DNA of 64,000 nt, from positions 682,001 to 746,000 of the forward strand of contig JAFBJZ010000109.1 in assembly GCA_016785225.1 (NCBI GenBank). Direction: 5' to 3'. Each line of letters begins with the position of its first letter. The stretch's first letter is position 1. Made by a program: the position numbers and the translations under genes. The DNA is from Psettodes erumei. Taxonomy: Eukaryota; Chordata; Actinopteri; Pleuronectiformes; Psettodidae. The notes under the pieces were generated by a model. It was given only the letters and a program-made list of their open reading frames with translations, had not been told where the DNA came from and did not search any database. Of this stretch, positions 38,349 through 51,700 are shown one piece after another.

Positions 38349-40757
38349 ATAAATGGACATCTAGCTGCAGTTGGGTTTTTTCGTTCGAACCATTGTTTTT
38401 CAAGGTCAAGAATAAACTAATTAGCCAATTTAGACAAAAGAGAAAACCCAGGAATTGCTACTGACAGCTTCAGACAGATAGACAGATATTGTTGCACAAT
38501 CTGAAAAAAGCTAATAAGTGTACCTGAGTTAGGAAGGTTATGACCAACTTTAAAGCCTTACATTCATGAACATTCTGGAGAGTCATTGTTGAAGGAAGGA
38601 TGTTTTACTCCTCCTGACCTATGTAGGAGCAGCTCTGAGGTAACGACATGAGGCATGTTCCCACAGCATGAACTACAGGGCAATTTTAGAGGAAAGGAAC
38701 CTTTGTGCGTGCCCCCACTACCATAAGCCTTCTTGAGGTAATTCACAGGGTCTTTCATGGGAAGAAGACTTGAAAAAGTTCAACCTCAACCTCTTCTCAG
38801 CGCCCCCGAAAAACCCTTTGGCAGTGCTTGACCATACAGGCTAACCCAACCAACATTGTTGCTACCATGTTGGCTCCTCATTGACAAATATTGTTCTTCT
38901 CAGGCATGTCATCATTTTGTTGTGAACCGAAACAGTCACATATCGTACATCACTCCATGGACCCAGTGGTTCTTGAATTGCAATGGGGATACGGCACCTT
39001 GAGAACCTCTGAGTATGCTTGAGCTAGAGGGAAGTAGTACCTAGTTCTGACAGTGGGAACAAACCTATGTAATGTATGCTCAGAGTAGGAACAGCCAATC
39101 ACACACAAGGACTGAGCTTAAAACTTCCCAACTCTTAAGGCTACTATGAAAAAAAGCACCTTTTAGACCATAGAAATTGCAGCTTGACTAAAGAATCCCA
39201 ATTTAAGGTCCACTTTAGTGTTTTTTTGTTTTTTTTTACAGAACTTTCAACTGAAAAATCATAAAAGGACTTTTAGTTGGGACTGTATGAGTCACAAATT
39301 TCACTTTCAGCACTTAATAAATCCAGGCCCTGAAAACCATCAAATTATGTACTTAGAGCTGTTTCCTTTGCTTTACTCATTGAACATTTATCTACTTCTG
39401 AAAGCAAGGTTAGTGAAAAATGGCTACTAATGAGCCATAACAAGAGTAATGGAGGTTATCTCAAAAAAGAAGGTGAGGGAGTGTTTAAAGAGGTGGTCAA
39501 AATACATTTGGACAGTTAGCCTTTTAAAAATCCATTATGTCTCCCCGCCATCACATGGGACCCTGCAAGGAGTGCGCCGATGACCCATTTTTGCTCCTCA
39601 CCCACACTTTGTGACAAATTTGATCATGTGCGCTTTATAATGTTGTGTGTGTCTGCAGTGGAGAGAAATGATCGCTCTTTACATATAAGAGGGTATAGAA
39701 TGATCGACCAGCGTTTCACTCCCGCTTATGACTGCGTGAGCACATGACAGTGACTGCATGTTGCACACACACCTATATTCATATTTCATATTTGGGGCAC
39801 ATGTTTGGAATATTTTGTCCCATTAAGGCCAAATAATGTCTTGAATCACCACAGCTGATAACAGTGATTTGTCACAGTCCAGCATAGTTCATAAAAATGC
39901 ATTGATCCATGTTGTCATTAGAATCCATGTGAATGTCAGTCGTGTTTGTATGTGTGTGTCTTCTATAGCTGTATTCTGAGGAAAATAAGTGAGCAAAAGC
40001 ATAGTAGGTGTGTTGCGTGTGCATGGAAATATCTGCATTAGCTTGTTTTGTTGTAAGTGTATGAGTTTTTTGGGCAGGTTTTTATGTATTTTAATCATGC
40101 AGGCTTTGTGTGACTATGAATTTGTGTGTGTGGTGTCCCTGTTTTCCAGTGAAGGACAGAGTTGTGATGAGAGGAGAATGACCATGGCTGGTGTCACATA
40201 TTCAATAAAATAGTCATCTATGCTCATAAAAAACAAGGACGCTACATCTCCCGTGGACAACAATGAAATAGTGCTCCAGCTGCAGCATGCGTCCTCCCAC
40301 ACACTGACTATTCACATTGTTACCACCGATGGTGGCTAAACAAGCAGGGAGTCAGTGTAACCTGTCATCAGACAACCAACTCACTTCAGTATTTATTAAT
40401 GCATCTTCTTTATTCTGATTTACATAAGACAACAAGCATAGAACATACAGTATGATTGGTTCTGGTATTGGAACTGACGCACTATTTGTGATTGAAATGA
40501 TCTCTGGGGAATACAGTGCAAAAAGGACTGACAGTAATATTCAGTCGCTAAATTAAGACTGCATCAGAATATTCTGTCATGATAGATACAGTAACTTTAT
40601 GTAGGCCCATAGTGATTTTCTTTAATCAGTTGAGAAACCTTTACAATAAAAAACAAAATTTAATTGTGTGTGAGTAGTATTGCAGTTACCTGCCAGATCA
40701 GAATCCTTCATTTGATTGATGCTAGAATGAGCATAGATTTTGTTCCCAAACTGTTTG

Positions 40758-40803
40758 AATTGAGAAATATACACGATAAGAGTATCGTGTATATTTCTCA
40801 ATT
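40758..40803. repeat. perfect hairpin, 21-bp arms, 4-nt loop
   Basis: The left arm (40758-40778, AATTGAGAAATATACACGATA) and the right arm (40783-40803) are perfect reverse complements separated by AGAG. Pairing stops at once on both outer sides (G at 40757 against G at 40804). As RNA from the host gene it would form a 46-nt stem-loop with no bulge. The perfect match in otherwise drifting intronic DNA suggests a recent origin, for example by template switching during replication. Confidence 0.97.
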
Positions 40804-41802
40804 GATTGTTAAAAACCTGCTACATATAACATTTTTGGAAATAAATGCTGTAGTAATCATTCTGTGTAAACCTTGTCCCTGGATCCTGAAGAGTGTCTGG
40901 ATCTTGGTCAGTTAGCGATGTTCTTCTGTAGAGCATTGAGACAATGTTCTCCAGTTTTTCCTATTTCTAATGTTTATTCATTTATGGAGAAATGAGTCAA
41001 AATGTGGCATTTTGACCTATGCAAAAGAATCCCTCAATTCTAATTCTAGTTCGACAAACTGGTCAAACAGTTTGTCATCACATTGCTCAGCCCTGTATGT
41101 ACAGAATATTCATATACATTTTATATAGGCTCCACTGTCAGTTTCACTTATTAAGTTTTATCCAGTTGTAAACATTAACTGTGGTCCATTAAGTGCAGCT
41201 ACCCTTATTAGTGACCATTAAGAGCAACCTGACTTTAAAAGGATCTACCTGCACTGCCTCCATTACCTGACTGTTTACAGTGGCAGTAAGTTCAAAAACC
41301 CATTTGACTGCCTCTGCTGTTCTTATGCAGCATTTGCAAATACATAAATCCAGATACTAGACATGGAAGATGATAGGTACAGGTACTAATGTCTGACTAA
41401 ACTTTTTCTAAGATAGATCATTAAAGGAAATTTGATTTAGCTTCCTTCTTTTGTTTCTTCCACTTTTTGCAACTTTTTATCATTATTAATACTTCAAATC
41501 AATGTACATGTTTGTGCTGCCCTGCAGGCGTTTCTTCTATTTTGTTCACATCAATAGAGAGCAGGCTAAATAAGAGAAATGTCTCCATGTCAGCAAAGTG
41601 GTAGTGTAAATCTTTTGCCTCAACAACTTCACATAATAATATAACAGTGTTGGCAGCTTGTTCTGCTTCCACTAAAACAGGTGAATATGTATTTTAATAA
41701 TTATTTTGGTTTTATTTGAGAATAAATATTATTAAAGCACAACAAATGTTAAATGCTTTTTTCACTTATTGCATCTTTGTGTGTCTGTGTGTGGATGTCC
41801 AG

Positions 41803-41935
41803 CTGTCTTTGCTCTCTGAGCTGGGGTTTGCGGGCATTCTGCTGTACATCGACCCATGTGATGCTCCCCCTGGCCGCCACACCTGGAATCAAGCTTTCAG
41901 AGTCACTCTCAACCCTGGAGGAAACCCCGCCTCTG
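41803..41935 (+). CDS. naaladl2: naaladl2-like internal exon: PA domain, second part
   Basis: This 133-bp exon enters in phase 0 and leaves in phase 1, giving 44 codons plus one G. The acceptor is GGATGTCCAG|CTG and the donor is CTG|GTGAGT. The peptide holds 'LSELGFAGILLYIDPCDAPP' and ends 'VTLNPGGNPAS'. The A/G-rich strand 'G..G.LLY.DP.D' and the following 'LNPGG.P' turn are diagnostic of the PA domain of NAALADL2-like proteins. Glutamate carboxypeptidase II has the comparable 'GAKGVILYSDPADY' and 'LNGAGDPLTPGYP'. The next expected residues (a G-Y-P-S-like motif) do not follow in frame, and no later exon encoding them is visible before the end of the window. The downstream intron is therefore at least 21 kb, in line with the very large introns of the mammalian gene. 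Confidence 0.92.
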
Positions 41936-42075
41936 GTGAGTGCTTGTATTTCAGGTAATCCCTTCTTTGTCTTCACAGGTGAAAATCTCTATATTATAAC
42001 AGGTTGATACAATATGTTAGGGAGGTAACTATATTATACTTTATTTGGTAATGGCTACACCTTAGCAGAAGAAGC

Positions 42076-42104
42076 GGGGGTGGGGTGGGGGGTGGGGGGG
42101 GGGG
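42076..42104 (+). other. G-quadruplex-prone run 140 nt after a donor site
   Basis: Four G-runs of 5, 4, 6 and 11 are separated by single T residues on the sense strand of the gene. This is a canonical intramolecular G-quadruplex pattern with one-nucleotide loops. Confidence 0.9.
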
Positions 42105-43674
42105 CAGCTGTATAGTGATGCCAAAGTGCAAAACACTGCATCTTTTATATAATTATGAGAAAACTCATTCAGTTCATGATAAAATTCTGAGGGGCTGCTA
42201 TATTGTAATAAACAGATGACTTAGTTGGTTGCTGCAGTTGCATTAATGTATTGATGAAACAGCAATAACTATAAGGAGAGGGTGGAGAACTGATCGGCTG
42301 ATCCTCTCCTTCTTCCATCTAAAACTCCACCATCTCAATCAGCTGTACGTTTGTATCTAACTGGATGCTTTTGCTAGGAGCTTAGTGTTTACTTTTCTTA
42401 AACCCCCCAATGTTCTAAAACAGTTCTGTCTCTTCACAAATCTTGGTGTTAACTGGTCTTATTGCTGAGAGTTGAAACACAGCTCTCATTCTGAATTCAA
42501 AAATTAAATGACCAGCCCTGAGCACTGTCAGCAGGAACACAAGCAGGAAATGACTGTACCAAATCTACAATGCCCATGTACAGATGATTGGCAAAAACAT
42601 ATGATTCCTCCATAAACTGTTAATATGGTTCACAAAGGTTCTGATGTTTATTTTGTGACATAATCATTTTATAGCAGTAGTGATTGTCTTGTGGTTTATG
42701 GTGCAGACAGTTGTATGTATTATACAGTGAAGCTATGCTACAGTGACCATTCTCGTCATCTCCCTGAACCAAAGATTAGGGAGGTGAGTTTCTTGCGTAA
42801 TTGCTCAGTTTGGCAGCACATCAAACTCTGCACAGTTCTGGTGGTTCTAAACTTCTTCCATTTAACACTTATTGAGGCCACGGTGCTCCCCGGAATGCTT
42901 GGTGCTTTAGAACTGACTTCATGACCTCTCTGTGATCAAAGTATCACCAAAGTGTTATCTCACAGATCTACAGTTCATCAGATTTCATGGCTTGATTGTT
43001 GTCCTGACATGCAGTGTGAACTGTGGGAGCTCATATAGAATGGCTGTGCTGTTATTCGGCCTATAAATGGCAGCAGAAAACCATTTAATGTGCAAAATTA
43101 AGCAGACTACCTCATTCTGAACAGCTTCTGATAGAAGCCATGCCCACTTCGGATGCAATCCGAACACACATATTTCTGTAGTAATTTTTTTCTTATACAC
43201 GATTTAGACATTTCCTCTGAAACAGATTATTAGAAATCAGACACTAATCTCTGTTAAAAGAGAATTTAAACCTCTAATGAAATATCACAGCATTATAATG
43301 AATAATTATAGGCTAATAAGCAACCAATAAGCTTGGATCAGTCGAAGCATTGTCTTTTTTTAATGTGGCCAATGCCTGAAACTTATTCACAGCTCTTACC
43401 CTGGCCTCAGGCAGAGGACATAATATCTCTCTGTATCTATGTGACTCTTTTCTAATGTATTTAAATTAACCTCCCAAGATGGATGACCCTTCCGACCGTC
43501 AGTCTTGTCTCCCGCTTCCTGTTTTTCTGCCAGATCTGGCCAATGGGGATGTGTCATTACCACTGAAGTATCTTTAGTCCTTGTAAGAGTCCCAGTACCA
43601 CAGGAGCAAGACCCAGTAGAGTCCCCACAGATGTCAGGACTGCTGTATGAGCATGTGTAAGAGTGTGTGGTGAC

Positions 43675-43803
<129 letters not shown>

Positions 43804-46542
43804 AAGTGGGAGAGAAAGAGAGAGAGAGACAGATGCTGGCTGTCTGGTCTCTCACCAATCGCAGTACTCTTAGCTCCCCAGTGCTAATAGAGCTCAGAAG
43901 AACAGAGGATGTGAAAGGACACCTCATTACTCATATCACCCATATTTTATTCATTTGCCAGACACTGCCCAGGTTAAATCTCTTTATTATCACTAAAAAA
44001 ATCAGTAAGGTTTACCTTACACAAGCACAAGATGCAGACTACCAAGATTATCAAAAAGCAGTAAAACAGGAGCCATGATGTTAAAGTTAGTTTCTATAAG
44101 GTTTCAGTAAATCAAAACTTTATTATACTTGATTTGGTTTTCTGCAAGAACCTTTCAATGAATTTGAATTAACTTTCATGGTACACATTTTTTTGTCCAC
44201 TGTTCCCAGGCTGGCTTCAGATTCAAAGAATCACAGGGGACAATTCACACACAAAGTCCAGTACAATTTTGTCCCATTGAGTTAGTCACCCTGTTAACTC
44301 TCCATTCTCTTCATAGTGTGGTTGAGTGTGAGTTTGCTTGGTTGCAGTGTAAACATATGCGCCAGTTGTCATATTGTTGTCATATTGTCATATAGTTGAC
44401 ATAACCAACTTTTAAAAACTTTACACTTTACACATTTATGGTACATAAAATGTGTACAAAATGTAGGTACTGGTATGAATGATAAACACATTAGTATATA
44501 AAACTATTAAAACTATAAAATACAAGGTATAATAATATAGATACAATAAAAGTATATAATATAAACTGAAAATGACACTGTTATAATACATAATAATGAA
44601 TATTTGTACGTCTTACATTCAAATGCCATCTTCAGTTTTCCAATATACATATGCATTTATAATGTAATTTATAATATGATATTTATAAACATACACTACA
44701 TTGTATTTCTTTCAGAGAGTACACTTTAGTCATTACAGCTCTTACAACTCTGATGCCAAATTGAGCATCACAGATGCTAAAACCACATTATTGTGAAGCT
44801 GTTTTTTGCGAATTATTCTTTCCAGTCTCCACATACATATTATATATAAAACACATTATATGTTGTCAAACATAGGAAGTGGGAAACCCCCCCCCAAAGA
44901 TTGTCAGTGCAGCTGGCACAACATTGAGTTCTATGTGTGTCTTTTTTTTTCATCTGAATTGTCCTTTGTTTCAACCTAATTTAATTCTATATCTAATGAT
45001 GCATGTGTTTGAAAGTCAAATATTTATTCAGGAAGCAGCATAAATGCTGAAAATGCCTTTCTCAGGTCTTATTTGGCAATGGATCATTTGATTTTTTAAA
45101 TCTTTTTTATTGCTGTTCATTGATTTTTTTTTTCCAGAAAGACCATTATCTTTTCGGTCAGTTGACAATTCCTGGGTTTGCATCTCCTGTCCTCTCTCTA
45201 GTGTCAGCATGTAATGTTCACAAGATGGGGAATCTGTCATCTGGCTGCATGTGAAACAAATCTCTCACCAATGTCCTTTACGTCCTGAAAACTCCCCATT
45301 ATGTAGAAGCCAGCATGCAGGTTATTTCCATCGCTGTTATTTCCTGTCATCTTTGTAAGAATCTGTGTTGTGTGTAGCTCACGGCACTACTTTCATCCAG
45401 CAGTCAGTTGTGTAGTACTGACATGACTGGAGTGGGCTACTTTATGGGAGCGGATGAACATGTCATAAGTGTTTTTCAACAGGAACATAACTGTCATCAT
45501 TTAGTGGTGCAAAGATAAACATGTCCACCCCCAACACTATATGCAGGGTTTGATGCATGGTACATCTTCATTAGTGTAACTGTATGAATGCTATATAATG
45601 TAATTGCTAAAAACCAAAGCTCTAAAATATTATCCAGTTAAATAGGACTTATTAACTTCAAGCCATGATTTCAGCACCTCTAAAGATCAATGTTAATGTT
45701 TTGTTTAATGAGTTTCCCCACGTGTAATAAAGCACTTGTTTTCATGGGTTAGATATTAACTTTGACACATGGAATGATGAAATATTAAATTTTAGACCAC
45801 ATGTGCCAACAGTGTTACATACATTTTCATTACTTATGGCGTGGGGACATTTCACATGTCGAATGCTGCTTGACATTACAGACATGATTTTGCCCCTTAA
45901 AATATGTACATGTAAAATGTATCTTGTTACACATGGTGTTCCATGTGTTATACACTTTTTTGTTGCGTATGTGTAGAATTAGAACATTCTCCATCTTACC
46001 CTTGACCTGAACATTGCCAGCCTAAAATCTCTATAACTGTCTGTATAACTGCTGATTTCCACTAAGCTGCCTTCCTCCAGCTTCATCTTTAAATGAGCCT
46101 CCAAAAGGTGAAGGAAGAAATCAATCCATTAGTGCAGCAAAGTAAGCAGCACCATTATTCCATTCAGAAATGCAGCCTTTTCATCCAAGATGTTCTTAAA
46201 CAGAACATTTAGTTCGTGTACTATTAAAACTGCTTTTCTAATTACATTTCAGGGTTTATTTTAATGAACGGAGCACTACCCTTATTAGTGCAGCAAAGTC
46301 AGCAGGAGGTGGCCGAGATGAACCAGAGATCAGAGATTACATCCCCATCTTTTCCTTACCTTAACCAAGTGAGAGAGAGTCTGACTCAGAGTCAAATGAG
46401 AGTCTGAACAGATAGAAATGCTGTCGCCACTACAAGGGGACATTGTGCAGCAAGACTGAATATTTTGGCAGAAAACGAATATGTTGTCTTTGACACTTTG
46501 GTGTCTTTGGTACTGATATGTTCAGTATCAGTCTAACTATCT

Positions 46543-47088
46543 TAACATTATCTCAATACAATGGGACCTCTCAGGGGGTGTGACATAGCAGGCTGCAACT
46601 TAACAGTCAGTTCTTGAAGTTCATGTGTTCAAACAGGAAAAATGAAGAAGTATGAGGATCTAATCAAATTTAAGTAGGGTAAAACTGTTATGTTTAGATG
46701 ACTGGGTCAGAACATACCCAGAACAGCAGGTCTTTAGGGCTGTTCTCAGTGTGCAGTGGTCAGTACCTACCAAAAGTGGCCCAAGGAAGGAGAACCAGGG
46801 AACTGGTGACAAGGTCACTGATGCTCATGGGGAGAGAAGGCTGTCCTGTTTGGTCTGGTCCCACAGAAGAGCTGCTCTAACATAAACATGTGAAAACCTT
46901 AATGCTGGCTCTGATAGAAAGCTGTCAGAACACACAGTTCATCACAGTTTGTTGTGTACGAGGATGTGGAGCTGCTCATCATGACCCCTGTCCCTGTCAT
47001 TTTATTTTACATCATGTGGACATTATGTGGCTGGGTGTATATATGTTTAATGTTTGTGTACATTTAATGGTATGGTTGATCTGTGTAT
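46543..47088 (+). mobile_element. Tc1-like DNA transposon fragment: N-terminal half plus right TIR
   Basis: The segment contains the part of the same Tc1-like family that is missing from the copy at 20942. DNA near 46590-46660 reads like the 5' leader. The paired-type helix-turn-helix coding part follows ('RLG', about 46698-46790, with DNA matching the 'CAGTGGTCAGTACCTACCAA' stretch) and then 'SEHTVHRSLL'-like DNA at about 46920-46960. An internal deletion joins 'CCCCTGTCC' (about 46985) to 'TTTTACATCATGTGGAC' (about 47005), removing nearly all of the catalytic domain. It ends at 47064-47088 with TTAATGGTATGGTTGATCTG, which resembles the family's right terminal inverted repeat. It is non-autonomous and broken by stops. 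The left end is unclear. Confidence 0.75.
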
Positions 47089-48639
47089 TTGTGACTTGCC
47101 AGAATGAACAACATTTCCTCATTACATTTATAGTAAACCAAATCTGGTCCATTACGTTTCCTACAAAACATATTTGCTGTTACACATTTGATGTACAGTG
47201 GAGTCCAACAGACACTTGAATGTGAAGGTGGACTTTCAGATCCCATTGTATGTATATAAATGTCATTTTCAGGAGAAAGGGTTGTCTTACAAGTGTTGTA
47301 GTGTTTTTCAATGTGTCCACACAGTGGTATTGTTTACAGCCTGGCTCATCAGATAGACATGCTAATGTCAAAGGGAGCTTCTATCGTAGTCTCCTGGTGG
47401 CAAGACAGAGAACAAGACGAGAACTTAACATGCTGAGTCGTTCAGTTGTTTCAGGCTTGTACTTCACAGCAGACTGGGGTACAAAATATCCTTCACAATT
47501 TACTGAAATGTAGGCCATTTCCCCACATTTCATCTGCACTTATGCTGCGAGAGGAGAGGTGTTTCCTGCTGTTCTCTGAGACTATTGGAAGAAGCTGCTG
47601 TGCCTTACCTGTTTGAAATGGTTGAAATGTTTTTTACCTTTCATGCCCTTGGTTTTTTAAGAGCTTTATAACGCACTCAGTTCTCAGTGGTGTCAACAGC
47701 ACCTCCCTTTTCAGAAAGGAAAAAAAAGATGCAAGAGGCTGTCAAGAGTGATCCCCAGTGGAAATGCTGTGAGTAAGAGGAGCTGTTTAGAGCAAATGTA
47801 ATTCCACTGTTTGCTGTTACTCTGTTTAATGTTATTCACACTTTCCCCACCTCTTGGTTTATTGTTTGGACTCTGTTGTCTTCCTCTCCCCACCCTCTCC
47901 CTCCTCCTTCCTCATCCTGTTAATTTGATGGTTCCTTGTAGCATTGTACCGCTGCTGCATTGTCACATGCTGCCCACCGAGACAGCCGCAGCAAATCAAA
48001 GACTGTCATCGCACATGTACACATTTCCCAATGCTGTTATGTAGCACTTTATATGAGTAATGCTTGCCAGTGTGTGGGAGTTCTGTGTGTGTGTGTACAT
48101 GTATAGGCATTATTGAAACCAACTGCATTTCCATGCATAAAAGAAACTCTGTAAGATGGAGGAAGTGTGTATGCTTGCATGCCTGCTGGCAGTTCTTGGA
48201 TGTGCATCTGTACATATTCATGCATATGTTTTCCATGTGTGTCCTACATGTCTGTCACATGCAGTGCAGCATGGATGAAAAGAGAGGGGAAAAGCAGGAA
48301 TCAAGTTGTGTTCAGATCCCTGCAGAGCATGCAGTGTTTGCTTAGATATCATCAGCAGGTGTTCGCTGTCAGGTTTACTCCGTGTTGCTCCGGCATTCAT
48401 CTAGTCTGATATGCATCATGCTGCTGGAGCATTCATTTATTCTTCCAGGAGACGTCACGACAGATATTCTCGCTTGCCCTATAACTGTCTCTGTACTTGG
48501 TATGGAGCTTAACCTGCACCAGCAAAAAAACCCTATGTCCTTTGAGTGATTAAGTCTCTGCTCATAAAACACTGTAGATGAGTTTAGGGAAAAAGTTAAA
48601 TGTTGAAAAACTAAATACAACCTGCAGCATGTTTCAGGT

Positions 48640-48710
48640 CAGTGGTTCCCAACCTTTTTGTCTTGTGACTTCTTAAAACAAAGCAGGTCACTGTGTGGCA
48701 GAAATTGAAC
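48640..48710 (+). mobile_element. possible hAT-type terminus
   Basis: CAGTGGTTCCCAACCTTTTT at 48640 has the form of the left end of many vertebrate hAT elements and their MITEs. No convincing right end or target-site duplication was found, so the extent is unknown. Confidence 0.4.
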
Positions 48711-51700
48711 AGTTTTTGTTTTATTTCAATGCTTTGAAGAGGTCATAAATATTCAGTAATCACATATTCACAAGAGTCAGTGCAAAGATTTGGTAAAAGT
48801 CTAAAAGTCTGACTGTCCTGCTCAGAAAGACTGTCTATGAATACTGAAAATTAGTTAATTCAGCCGACAAGGACGACTTTACAGCTCTGTACATTTTGTA
48901 CATGCTGTACTTTGTATTCAAATGAGAGTCATGCTATCCCTCGTAAATATGGTGTTATCTGAAGACAGAAGACACCGTCACTACGGCTGTTAGCATGTTT
49001 CAACTTCTTCTTCTTCTGTTTGTGAATTAGCTCGACTGTGAGGGGGTGGATTTAAGATGGACTAAGGTGTTGCATTTTAAGAGTGCAGTTTTAGTCAAGC
49101 TAGCACCAGTAGTCAGACTAATAAAGCATCACGTAAACGTACTTCATGACAGTTCCCTTTTCACCACTGTATTGAATTTAAACTACTAAAGTACAAATAT
49201 TTTTTTCTTTTTCATCATGAAATACTATTATAATTGGAATTGTCCACCCCTACAGGACCATGCAAAGATACTAGAGCAACATTTCTTCTTGACTATTTGG
49301 AGGTAAACAAAATACAACATGATGCTGTTCCTTCTGTACTCTCTTCTATGGGATTATGCATCTGCACATATTTGATAAACCATCTTGCTAAATGAGGTTG
49401 CATTGCCTTGCACAGCTGAGCCAGGTTCAGTTTTCTAAACAGAGAGATTGAATTGCATTGAAATGAATAATGAAGTGCATCTTAATGCAGATTTGAGCAG
49501 TAAAGCTCTGAAGTGATGGTTGATCCTGTGTTATCACTTGATCCTGTGCATCTGCCGATATCATCATACTGACAGGGTCAGGGAGTCCCCTTTTGGGTAT
49601 AGCGTCATTAGCGGTGCAGATGCTGATTTTGGACACATTTCTGTCTGGTAACACAATGGGGCAATCTGCCTGAAAGATGAGCTGTATTCAAGACACATGG
49701 GAGTGCAGACCAAAATAAGGAAATTGGAATTGTGTTCTCCCTTTGTGAGAAAAAAAGAAACAATTGTTTCTTGCACCTTTTTCTTTCTCAGACAACATGT
49801 CTTTTGCCACATAGTTGCCCCTGGTAGAGAGGCAATTTCCTCTCTCCTTTGAACATGGCCACAGTATGTGGTTTGTATTGAACTAACACCTCACTGAGTC
49901 CCATCACTGTGTGTACAAAAAAATAGGAACCACTGCTCATCAGTTTACGGCTCCTGTGCGTATGTGTTTTCTGATAATATACACGACTGGGTGTGTGCAT
50001 GCCTCAGCCTACATAATTGTGTTAGCCCTTAATGTGCTGTGGCTCATTGGCAGTGCCCCTCTGATGAAGTAAAACACAGTATGTTTAGACCAGTTTGCTG
50101 TTGAACTGGTTGACAGGTGGGTCTTTTTAGTGAGTTCCTTGGGTTATTTAGAAACCTTGACTGGATTCAGATTAACTGGTGAATGTAAACTGTAGTCATT
50201 ACAATACTGATTTAGATACAACATTGATGTAAGACATCCGTTTTCATCTTTAAATGGACAATCATGACCGTGGTAATGTGAACAGAGGATATGAGCAGCG
50301 GTTGGTCCTCAGAATATGGGATTAGAACATAGACTGTTAAAAAAAGGAAATGGATGTAGGTTCCAGATCTGTATTTTATTGAATGAACATTAGGGGGCAA
50401 TTCCACTAAGTCCATTTGTATAGAAGTCTAGGAGAAAATAATTCTACTTCTCACTGGATTTAAGACTTTACTAAACATTTTCATACTGAGTTTATGGTCT
50501 TAATCACTAGTTTCAACTCTTCTTCAATGCAACATGATATTCATTTTGTAAATTGTCATACCATTTAGAAGATAAAGGAGGATAAAGCAGGGAAAGTTTC
50601 AGGGGTGTGGCTACAGTGTGATTGACAGGTAGTACGGTGACCCATCAATCATTTTGATCACATAGTAATATCATTCTCAACAGTCAGATCCACCTTTCAC
50701 TCTTCTGAAGCACCACCCTGTTGTACAAATATGGCATTGTCTGCTTTTAAAAAACGAAGACGGTTGGTTGAGAAAACAGGCCTTGCACACATTTCACCTA
50801 AACTGAGGTAAAGGGATTGTTTTTGGCAACTGTATAATCATACTGGACAGTCATTATTGGATGGTTCTGCAAAAACCAGAGATTACATTTAGTGACAATA
50901 TTCTTTCAACCTCCACTACGATTATTAATGATAACTTTGATATTGTAAAGGGGAGACTGTAGTCGAGGATATCAATAAGGTTAGTTAACAAAACCAAAAA
51001 TTCTGTAAATGGTTGATAAAATTGCTAACAGTTGTTTTCAGAGATGTTGTGTGCCCACTGCCAATCTTCAAAACTAAGCATATTGTCTCAACCCCTGAAG
51101 TCAACACAAATCTCAGTAACACTAACTTACTTATTTAGTTGCCTAAATATAACCATAAAACATTTATCAGACTTTACTTAACGTGTGAATATTATGGAGA
51201 AAACAAATGGAAAATGTGCTGTACTGTTTTGCTGTTGCACTGTTTGTATAGTACAGTGTGTTTTTCATCAGTATTTTTGCAACATTCCAGGTAAACTCAG
51301 TAAAGATTTTCCCATATCTTGCCAATAAACTTGTAACCCAGTTGATTTCTGCAAATTAGTCATACATAAATCAGAGGTGGAAATGAAGAATCACTTGTCA
51401 GTAGAATCAGCACTATTCAAATACAATTAGTGAGTCACAACTTTAAAGTTTTGTCCTGCTAGCTGATAGTACAGTCTGTGGCTAGTACAACCTGGCACAG
51501 TTGAGTACAGAGCTAGCCTATACATGCACTGCACCTAAGGCTAATATCTCAGCAGTGAATTATTTACACCAGAGTTAGCAGAATGTGATTGTTTTTGTTT
51601 TTACTTTTAATGAGGAGTTAATGTAGCCTACTGTTTATTATGGCAGAGCTCACAATATCATTCTCAGTGACCAGCAAGGGGAGTTTCACTACTGAAAACC

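Larger units (their letters stand above)
37287..41802 (+). other. intron (4.5 kb) between second and third visible exons
   Basis: A GT-AG intron. It carries a short telomere-like run (38327-38348) and a perfect 21-bp-arm hairpin (40758-40803). A homeodomain-site-rich segment at about 37685-38000 is a candidate conserved non-coding element. No transposon coding sequence is recognised. Confidence 0.75.

Noticed and set aside
41040..41085. Short palindrome ACAAACTG..CAGTTTGT
   Set aside because: Eight-base arms are expected by chance in 64 kb.
48640..49936. Pairing of CAGTGGTTCC at 48640 with its complement at 49927 as a full hAT element
   Set aside because: Only about ten bases match, and the flanking 8-mers (TTTCAGGT and CTCATCAG) are not duplicates.
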